Of a stretch of DNA of 37,494 bases, positions 32,216 to 37,494 are shown one piece after another. Location of the stretch: assembly GCA_027351005.1 (NCBI GenBank), contig DAIEJF010000187.1, positions 1 to 37,494 on the forward strand. Direction: 5' to 3'. Every line of letters starts with the position of its first letter. Position 1 is the first letter of the stretch. The stretch is from Paracoccaceae bacterium (GTDB taxonomy: Bacteria > Pseudomonadota > Alphaproteobacteria > Rhodobacterales > Rhodobacteraceae). The position numbers and the translations under genes were made by a program. The notes under the pieces are model-generated. The model saw only the letters and a list, made by a program, of their open reading frames with translations. It made no database searches and was not told the origin of the DNA.

Positions 32216-32926
32216 ATGCGGCCATCTGGCAGACAGGTAGGCGAACTGCGGCCGATTTCAATCGAGACCGGCATCACCAAGCACGCAGAAGGATCCTGCC
32301 TGATCAAGGTCGGCGATACCCATGTGCTGTGCACAGCGACCGTCGAGGATCGCGCGCCGCCGTTCCTGAAGAACACGGGGCTGGGCTGGGTCACGGCAGA
32401 ATACGGAATGCTGCCGCGCGCGACCACCTCACGCAACCGGCGCGAGGCTGCGGCGGGCAAGCAGACCGGAAGAACGCAAGAAATTCAAAGGCTTATCGGT
32501 CGTTCGCTGCGGGCGGGCGTGGATCGTGTTGCGCTGGGCGAGCGGCAGATCACGGTGGATTGCGACGTTCTTCAGGCGGACGGCGGCACCCGCTGCGCCT
32601 CGATCACCGGGGGATGGGTGGCGCTGCGGCTGGCGGTCAACAAGCTGATGAAGGCAGGCATCGTCACCTCGGACCCGATCATCGACCATGTGGCGGCGGT
32701 GTCCTGCGGCATCTACGCGGCGCAGGCGGTGCTTGACCTCGACTACGCCGAAGACAGCGAAGCCGGGACGGATGGGAATTTCGTGCTGACCGGAACCGGG
32801 CGCCTGATCGAGGTGCAGATGTCGGCCGAGGGCGCGACCTTTTCGCGCCCCGAGATGACCGCGCTTCTGGATCTGGCCGAAGCCGGTGTATCCCGTCTTG
32901 TTGCGGCACAGAAGGCGGCGCTCTGA
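32216..32926 (+). CDS. rph: Ribonuclease PH
   Basis: Phosphorolytic 3' to 5' exoribonuclease that trims tRNA precursors, 236 residues. Conserved features are '[19 protein letters not shown]' at the start, '[33 protein letters not shown]' and '[29 protein letters not shown]' with the phosphate-binding residues, then '[19 protein letters not shown]' holding the catalytic aspartates. A GAGGAG ribosome site precedes the ATG. The next gene, rdgB, begins on the last base of its stop. Confidence 0.97.
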   Translation: MRPSGRQVGELRPISIETGITKHAEGSCLIKVGDTHVLCTATVEDRAPPFLKNTGLGWVTAEYGMLPRATTSRNRREAAAGKQTGRTQEIQRLIGRSLRAGVDRVALGERQITVDCDVLQADGGTRCASITGGWVALRLAVNKLMKAGIVTSDPIIDHVAAVSCGIYAAQAVLDLDYAEDSEAGTDGNFVLTGTGRLIEVQMSAEGATFSRPEMTALLDLAEAGVSRLVAAQKAAL

Positions 32927-33534
32927 TGCGACATTTCGACGGCGAGAAGCTGGTGCTGGCCACGCACAATGCCGGCAAGCTGGAAGAGATCCGCACGCTG
33001 TTGGCGCCCTTTCCGGTCGCGGTGATTTCGGTCAAGGAACTGGGGCTACCGGTGCCCGAGGAGACCGAGATGACCTTCGCGGGCAACGCCCGGCTCAAGG
33101 CGCAGGCCGCCTGCAAGGCGACCGGGCTCCCTGCCCTGGCGGACGACAGCGGGCTGGAGGTCGAGGCGCTACGCGGCGCCCCCGGTGTTCACAGCGCGGA
33201 TTGGGCGGAAACCCCTGACGGGCGCGACTTTGTTCTGGCGATGACCAAGGTCTGGGAACGGCTGGAAGCCGCCAAGGCCCCCTTTCCGCGCCGGGCAAAG
33301 TTCTGCTGCACGCTGGCGCTGGTCTGGCCCGACGGGCACGAAGAAATCGTCTCGGGGTCGGTTCCCGGACAGATCGTCTGGCCGATGCGCGGCGATCAGG
33401 GGCATGGCTACGACCCGATCTTCCGCCCCGATGGCTACAACCAGACCTTCGGGGAAATGCCGCTGGCCCAGAAGAATGCGCTGAGCCACCGGGCGATTGC
33501 CTTCAAGAAACTGGTCGATGGGTGCTTCAAATGA
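32926..33534 (+). CDS. rdgB: Non-canonical purine NTP pyrophosphatase (ITPase, RdgB/HAM1)
   Basis: House-cleaning enzyme that hydrolyses ITP, dITP and XTP to monophosphates, 202 residues. Seen: LATHNAGKLEEI (11-22) with the triphosphate-binding motif, 'TFAGNARLKAQAA', 'ALADDSGLEVEALRGAPGVHSA' (substrate loop with catalytic acids) and 'GHGYDPIF' near the end. The ATG shares one base with the rph stop (TGATG). The last codons overlap the RidA-like gene by four bases (ATGA). Confidence 0.96.
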   Translation: MRHFDGEKLVLATHNAGKLEEIRTLLAPFPVAVISVKELGLPVPEETEMTFAGNARLKAQAACKATGLPALADDSGLEVEALRGAPGVHSADWAETPDGRDFVLAMTKVWERLEAAKAPFPRRAKFCCTLALVWPDGHEEIVSGSVPGQIVWPMRGDQGHGYDPIFRPDGYNQTFGEMPLAQKNALSHRAIAFKKLVDGCFK

Positions 33535-33911
33535 CGCGACGGCTGATCTCTTCGGGCTCTCCCTTCGAGCAGACGATGGGCTATTCGCGCGCCGTGGTTC
33601 AGGGCGACTGGTGCTTTGTCTCGGGCACGACGGGCTATGACTACGTCACGATGACCATGCCCGACGACATCGCCGCGCAGGCCCGCAACTGCTTCCGGAC
33701 GATCCGTGGCGTGCTGGAAGGCGCGGGATTTGCCATGGCCGACATCGTGCGCGTGCAGTACACCGTCACCGATGCGGCACTGGTGGATGCCGTGATCCCC
33801 GCGCTGGGTGAATCGCTGGGCGACATCCGGCCCGCCGCGACCATGGTGATCGCGGGGCTGATCCGGCCCGAAATGAAGATCGAGGTGGAAGTCACCGCCT
33901 TCAAGGGCTGA
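33531..33911 (+). CDS. RidA/YjgF-family protein
   Basis: Small 126-residue protein of the RidA/YjgF/UK114 superfamily. RidA itself hydrolyses reactive 2-aminoacrylate-type imines; other branches have related or unknown roles. ATG 33531 overlaps rdgB's TGA (ATGA). The core reads 'YSRAVVQGDWCFVSGTTGYD', 'QARNCFRTIRGVLEGAGFAMADIVRVQYTVTD' and 'RPAATMVIAGLIRPEMKIEVEVTAFKG'. The Arg in 'RPAAT' and the Glu in 'KIEVEVTA' are the family positions. Gene order rph-rdgB-ridA-hemW with overlaps points to one operon. The exact Rid subgroup cannot be told here. Confidence 0.85.
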   Translation: MTRRLISSGSPFEQTMGYSRAVVQGDWCFVSGTTGYDYVTMTMPDDIAAQARNCFRTIRGVLEGAGFAMADIVRVQYTVTDAALVDAVIPALGESLGDIRPAATMVIAGLIRPEMKIEVEVTAFKG

Positions 33912-33912
33912 G

Positions 33913-35064
33913 ATGGACGACTGGCGCAACGGCGGATTCGCGCTTTACCTGCACTGGCCGTTCTGCGCGTCCAAATGCCCGTATTGCGACTTCAACAGCC
34001 ATGTGGCGGCCGAGATCGACCAGGCCCGCTGGCAGCGCGCCTATCTGTCGGAAATCACCCGGGTTGGCGCCCTGACACAGGGGCGGGTGCTGAATTCCGT
34101 GTTCTTCGGGGGCGGCACCCCCAGCCTGATGCAGCCAGAGCTTGTTTCGGCCATATTAGACACGGTTCGCGCCACCTGGCCCTGTGCCAATGATCTTGAG
34201 GTGACGCTGGAGGCGAACCCCGGTTCAGTCGAGGCGGGCCGCTTTCGCGGTTATCGCGACGCGGGCGTCAACCGGGTATCGATGGGGTTGCAGGCGCTGA
34301 ACGATACAGACCTGAAACGCCTTGGGCGGCTTCATACGGTGGCCGAGGCCGCTGCGGCCTTCGACATTGCGCGCAGCACCTTCGACCGGGTCAGTTTCGA
34401 CCTGATCTACGCCCGGCAGGACCAGACTCTGGCCGACTGGCGCGCGGAACTAACCGAGGCACTGACGCGCGCCGTCGATCACCTGTCGCTTTATCAGCTG
34501 ACGATCGAGGATGGCACGGCCTTTGGGGCGCGCCATGCCGCGGGCGGTTTGCGCGGCCTGCCCGATGACGACCTGTCCGCCGATCTCTACGCCCTGACGC
34601 AGGAGTTGTGCGAGGCCGCCGGGCTGCCCGGCTACGAGGTGTCGAATCATGCCCGCCCCGGATCGGAATCCCGGCATAACCTGATCTACTGGCGGGCGGG
34701 TGATTATGCCGGTGTCGGCCCCGGGGCGCATGGGCGGCTGACGCTGTCTGGCGGCCGACACGCAACCGACACCCCGAAGGCGCCGGGCGCCTGGCTTCAG
34801 CAGGTGGAACAGACCGGATCAGGCGACCGCGAAGTCAGCCCCCTGCCCCTGTCCGAGCAGGCGACCGAATACCTGATGATGAGCCTGCGCCTGCGCGAAG
34901 GCACCGATCTGCGCCGGTTCGAATCGCTGTCGGGGCGCCTGCACAGCGGAAAGCTGGCCGACCTTGCCGCGCTGGGTCTGGTGGAACAGGCGGGCGACCG
35001 GCTGCGCACCACCGCCCCAGGGCGGATGGTGCTAAACGCCATCCTGCGGGAATTGCTGGTTTAA
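33913..35064 (+). CDS. hemW: Haem chaperone HemW (radical SAM, HemN-like)
   Basis: Radical SAM protein of 383 residues that binds haem and passes it to targets; often misnamed coproporphyrinogen dehydrogenase. The 4Fe-4S motif is Cys18-x3-Cys22-x2-Cys25 (CASKCPYC), followed by 'DFNSH'. Other features are 'FFGGGTPSLM', 'EANPGSV', 'GVNRVSMGLQA' and 'PGYEVSNHARPGSESRHNLIYW'. The C-terminal 'EYLMMSLRLREGTDLRRFESLSG' is typical of HemW. Starts one base after the RidA stop. Its TAA stop shares TTAA (35061-35064) with parB. Confidence 0.93.
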   Translation: MDDWRNGGFALYLHWPFCASKCPYCDFNSHVAAEIDQARWQRAYLSEITRVGALTQGRVLNSVFFGGGTPSLMQPELVSAILDTVRATWPCANDLEVTLEANPGSVEAGRFRGYRDAGVNRVSMGLQALNDTDLKRLGRLHTVAEAAAAFDIARSTFDRVSFDLIYARQDQTLADWRAELTEALTRAVDHLSLYQLTIEDGTAFGARHAAGGLRGLPDDDLSADLYALTQELCEAAGLPGYEVSNHARPGSESRHNLIYWRAGDYAGVGPGAHGRLTLSGGRHATDTPKAPGAWLQQVEQTGSGDREVSPLPLSEQATEYLMMSLRLREGTDLRRFESLSGRLHSGKLADLAALGLVEQAGDRLRTTAPGRMVLNAILRELLV

Positions 35065-35975
35065 TCGCGGAATGTCAGCGGGCTTGCCGTCAGCACACGG
35101 CACAGCTCGTCCAGCGCCTCAAGCGAGGGGTAGCTGATGACGATCTGCCCACCAGAGGCGCCCGGCTTGTGGTCGATGCTGACCTTCATGCCAAGATTGG
35201 CTGACAGATCCTGTTCCAGCACACGGGTATCGGCATCCTTTTCCGGTGGCGCGCGGTGGCTGCTGCCCGGCTTCGGCGCGGCGACGGATTTGGCCAGCGC
35301 CTCGGTCTGGCGCACCGAAAGCCCCTGCGCCATCACGCGCCGCGCCAGTTCCGCGGCGTTCTCCGACGTGATCAGCGCCCGAGCATGCCCCGCGCTCAGC
35401 TCGCCCGCGCGCAGATAACCCAGCACCTCTTCGGGCAACTGCAGCAGCCGCATCAGGTTCGCGATGTGGCTGCGACTTTTGCCCAACCCCTCGGCCACCT
35501 TCTCTTGTGTATGACCAAAGCGATCCATCAACTGGCGGTAGGCCATCGCCTCTTCCACCGGGTTCAGATCCGCCCGCTGGATGTTTTCGATGATCGCGAC
35601 TTCCAGCACTTCGGTGTCGCTGTAATCGCGTACCAGCACCGGAATCTCGTGCAGTTGCGCCTGCTGCGCTGCGCGCCAGCGGCGCTCGCCGGCGACGATT
35701 TCGTAATGCCCGGGCCGCGCCGTATCTTCGCGCACGATCAGCGGCTGCAAGATCCCGCGCGCCCGGATCGACGCGGTCAGATCCTCCAGCGCCTCGGCCG
35801 GAAAATCGCGGCGCGGCTGATTCGGGTTGGGGTAGATCCGCTCGATCGGCACCAGCAGATCGGGCCGCCGTGCCACCGAAGGTTCTGCGGCGCCCTGCGG
35901 CTGCGCGCCCACATCCGCCATCAGGGCGGAAAGCCCCCGCCCCAGCCCGCGGCGTTCGATCTTGCGTTCCGACAT
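35061..35975 (-). CDS. parB: Chromosome partitioning protein ParB (Spo0J-like)
   Basis: CTP-dependent DNA clamp that loads at parS and partners ParA in chromosome segregation, 304 residues from ATG 35975 behind a GAGGAG site. Features in order: 'RRGLGRGLSALMA' (ParA-interaction tail, 8-20), 'IYPNPNQPRRDF' (49-58), CTPase motif GERRWRA (96-102), ENIQR (130-134) with the 'DLNPVEEA' that follows, helix-turn-helix about 155-178 ('HTQEKVAEGLGKSRSHIANLMR'), and a C-terminal dimer domain. The gene is ten bases downstream of parA. A perfect parS for it is present at 37358-37373. Confidence 0.97.
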   Translation of the reverse strand: MSERKIERRGLGRGLSALMADVGAQPQGAAEPSVARRPDLLVPIERIYPNPNQPRRDFPAEALEDLTASIRARGILQPLIVREDTARPGHYEIVAGERRWRAAQQAQLHEIPVLVRDYSDTEVLEVAIIENIQRADLNPVEEAMAYRQLMDRFGHTQEKVAEGLGKSRSHIANLMRLLQLPEEVLGYLRAGELSAGHARALITSENAAELARRVMAQGLSVRQTEALAKSVAAPKPGSSHRAPPEKDADTRVLEQDLSANLGMKVSIDHKPGASGGQIVISYPSLEALDELCRVLTASPLTFRD

Positions 35976-35985
35976 CGTCTTCTCC

Positions 35986-36792
35986 TCAGGCTGCGGTCTT
36001 GTGACGTTGCAGCATTTCCGCCGCAAGTTCGCGATAGGCCACGCTGCCGCGGGACTGCGAATCATAGGACAGAACGGGCATCGCGTAGGATGGCGCCTCG
36101 CTCAGGCGCACGTTACGGGGCACGATGGTGCGGAACAGAAGGTCGCCCAGGTTTTCCCGGGCGTCCGCCTCGACCTGCTGTGACAGGTTGTTTCGACCGT
36201 CATACATGGTCAGCAAGACGCCCTCGATCCGCAGGTTCGGGTTCGCCGTCTGGCGCACCTCGCGGATGGTCAGCATCAATTGCGACAGCCCCTCCAGCGC
36301 GAAAAACTCGCTTTGCAGCGGCACCAGGACCGAATGGGCCGCGATCATCGCGTTCACCGTCAGCAGGCTGAGCGAGGGCGGGCAATCGATCAGGACATAA
36401 TCGAAGCGCAACGGCCCCGCCGCCGGATGCCGCAACGCATCATGCAGCAAAAAGCTGCGCTTTTCGTTCGCCACCAGTTCGATATCTGCCGACGACAGGT
36501 CCGTGGTCGACGGGCATAACCACAGGTTGGGGACATTGGTTCCAACCACCACATCTTCTAGTGGCGCCTCGTCCAGAATCAGATCGTAGGTCGTCATGCC
36601 CCGATCCCCCGCCAGAACCCCCAGCCCGGTCGAAGCGTTGCCCTGCGGGTCCAGGTCAACCAGCAGGACGCGCAGCCCCCGTTCGGCCAGAGCCGCGCCG
36701 AGGTTGATGGCCGTCGTGGTCTTGCCCACGCCGCCCTTCTGGTTGGCGATGGCAATGATCCGGGGGCCGTCGATATGCAGGGGGTCAGGCAC
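35986..36792 (-). CDS. parA: Chromosome partitioning ATPase ParA (Soj-like)
   Basis: Deviant Walker ATPase that drives segregation of ParB-parS complexes along the nucleoid, 268 residues. The deviant Walker A KGGVGKTT spans 19-26, with '[16 protein letters not shown]' next (Walker A-prime) and '[16 protein letters not shown]' as Walker B. The start is GTG 36792, eight bases inside the end of rsmG, with GGAG upstream. It is part of the mnmG-rsmG-parA-parB run, all on the minus strand. Confidence 0.97.
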   Translation of the reverse strand: MPDPLHIDGPRIIAIANQKGGVGKTTTAINLGAALAERGLRVLLVDLDPQGNASTGLGVLAGDRGMTTYDLILDEAPLEDVVVGTNVPNLWLCPSTTDLSSADIELVANEKRSFLLHDALRHPAAGPLRFDYVLIDCPPSLSLLTVNAMIAAHSVLVPLQSEFFALEGLSQLMLTIREVRQTANPNLRIEGVLLTMYDGRNNLSQQVEADARENLGDLLFRTIVPRNVRLSEAPSYAMPVLSYDSQSRGSVAYRELAAEMLQRHKTAA

Positions 36793-37420
36793 GGGTTAGT
36801 TCTCCGATCGAAAGAATCGCACCTTCAGGGTCGGTCAGGCTGGGATGAACGTCGAGCGCGAATCGCCAGTGGGCGCGAGCCGCCGTACATTCCTGCCGAT
36901 GGCTGGCCCCTTTCAGAAACAGCGCCCTGCCCCCGGGGACAAGATGCCGGGCGGCAAACCCAAGAAGGTCGTCAAGCGGCGCCAGCGCGCGGGCAGAGAC
37001 AACGTCGGCACCAAGCGGCAGAAGGGCCTCGATCCGCTCGGTCTTCACGGCGACGGTCAGGCCAAGTTCGCGCACAACGGTCGCCAGGAAGGCCGACTTC
37101 CGCGCATCGCTTTCCACAAGCGTCACGCGCAGGTCTGGCGTGGCCTCGGCGGCCAGAACGGCCACCACCAATCCGGGAAAGCCGCCGCCGCTGCCCAGAT
37201 CGGCCCAGGTCTGCGCGCCCGCCGGGCAAAGCGCGAAAATCTGTGCGGAATCAAGGAAGTGGCGCGTCCACATTTGCGCCAGCGTTGCCCGCGACACAAG
37301 ATTGATCGCCGGGTTCCACTTTTCCAGCAGCGCCGCATAGGCTTTCAGGCGCGCCAATGTTTCACGTGAAACATCAAGCGCGCTGGTCAATGCCTCGGCC
37401 CCTGCCCCCTGCATCGTCAC
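36785..37420 (-). CDS. rsmG: 16S rRNA (guanine-N7) methyltransferase RsmG (GidB)
   Basis: Methylates G527 of 16S rRNA (E. coli numbering) using SAM, 211 residues. GTG 37420 overlaps the mnmG stop (GTGA); an ATG two codons on (37414) is a close alternative. The SAM loop is [11 protein letters not shown] (73-83), with '[13 protein letters not shown]' and '[15 protein letters not shown]' after it. The early segment 'DVSRET' (16-21) is encoded by the parS site at 37358-37373, so this stretch serves both a protein and a segregation site. Loss of this enzyme is known to give low-level streptomycin resistance. Confidence 0.95.
   Translation of the reverse strand: MTMQGAGAEALTSALDVSRETLARLKAYAALLEKWNPAINLVSRATLAQMWTRHFLDSAQIFALCPAGAQTWADLGSGGGFPGLVVAVLAAEATPDLRVTLVESDARKSAFLATVVRELGLTVAVKTERIEALLPLGADVVSARALAPLDDLLGFAARHLVPGGRALFLKGASHRQECTAARAHWRFALDVHPSLTDPEGAILSIGELTRA
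37358..37373. other. parS chromosome partition site
   Basis: The sequence TGTTTCACGTGAAACA is a perfect 16-base palindrome identical to the classical bacterial parS consensus bound by ParB. It lies within the first 70 bases of rsmG, about 1.4 kb from parB on the same transcript. No second copy or near-perfect match is visible elsewhere in the window. Confidence 0.95.
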
Positions 37421-37494
37421 GCCGTCCGCTTGCGCGCGTCTTGCCGCAACCGCGCCAGGATCAAGGCGATTGCCGCAGGCGTCATCCCCTCGAC
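37417..37494 (-). CDS. mnmG: C-terminal end of MnmG (GidA) tRNA modification enzyme (partial)
   Basis: The last 25 codons of a gene that enters from the right edge. The visible residues (VEGMTPAAIALILARLRQDA, then RKRTA) match the conserved 'MTPAA...LL..L' tail of MnmG, the FAD protein that, with MnmE, makes 5-carboxymethylaminomethyl uridine at tRNA wobble positions. Its TGA overlaps the rsmG GTG start by three bases. The gene order mnmG-rsmG-parA-parB is the classical one. Confidence 0.85.
   Translation of the reverse strand, partial: VEGMTPAAIALILARLRQDARKRTA

Noticed and set aside
35061-37494. Replication origin with DnaA boxes near parAB
   Set aside because: No TTATCCACA box or AT-rich block was found in the window; the origin is probably outside it.
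1-37494. CRISPR arrays, tRNA or rRNA genes, insertion sequences or prophage genes
   Set aside because: I saw no regularly spaced repeats, tRNA-like cloverleaf, rRNA sequence, transposase or phage gene on either strand.

Overview
The window looks like a chromosomal segment of a GC-rich alphaproteobacterium, most likely a Rhodobacteraceae (Rhodobacter-like) member. The evidence is the high GC codon use, the CGYC-type glutaredoxin, the NDUFAF5-like methyltransferase beside ferrochelatase, the rsmG-parA-parB order behind mnmG, and protein sequences that read as that family. Genes are packed tightly, often with ATGA or GTGA stop/start overlaps. No gene-free stretch exceeds about 170 bases. I see no rRNA, tRNA, CRISPR array, insertion sequence or prophage gene.

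Left edge (1-4283): a surface-polysaccharide locus. It holds the start of a divergent proline-rich gene, an ABC-2 polysaccharide export permease, a large RgpF/WbsX-type glycan-synthesis protein and a sulfotransferase-like protein. 4284-10343: housekeeping genes (prolyl iminopeptidase, UbiG, a comF-grxC-nitrilase-MarR run, an NDUFAF5-like methyltransferase, ferrochelatase). 10377-12572: an envelope cluster, with a tiny secreted or membrane protein behind a strong terminator, then two YkuD L,D-transpeptidases flanking a CAP-domain lipoprotein. 12648-20342: a minus-strand run reading Hsp33, CoA-type Nudix hydrolase, CCA-adding enzyme, two half-ABC exporters and a TrmA/RlmD-type RNA methyltransferase. 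20417-24656: a Nudix hydrolase, a response regulator fused to a PP2C phosphatase, a stand-alone Hpt protein, threonine dehydratase and a multi-pass membrane protein.

24795-30474: argG, an alpha/beta hydrolase with a ribokinase-like kinase, and mutS. 30508-35064: grpE-hrcA facing rph-rdgB-RidA-hemW. 35061-37494: the chromosome segregation locus parB-parA-rsmG-mnmG(partial), with a perfect 16-bp parS palindrome inside rsmG.

Most of the window is conserved housekeeping sequence, and I found no clear new multi-gene system. The best leads are the ABC half-transporter whose Walker A lysine is replaced by threonine, the serine-rich mini membrane protein beside hemH, the Hpt/phosphatase pair, and the habit of convergent genes ending on the same four to six bases (five of nine junctions).
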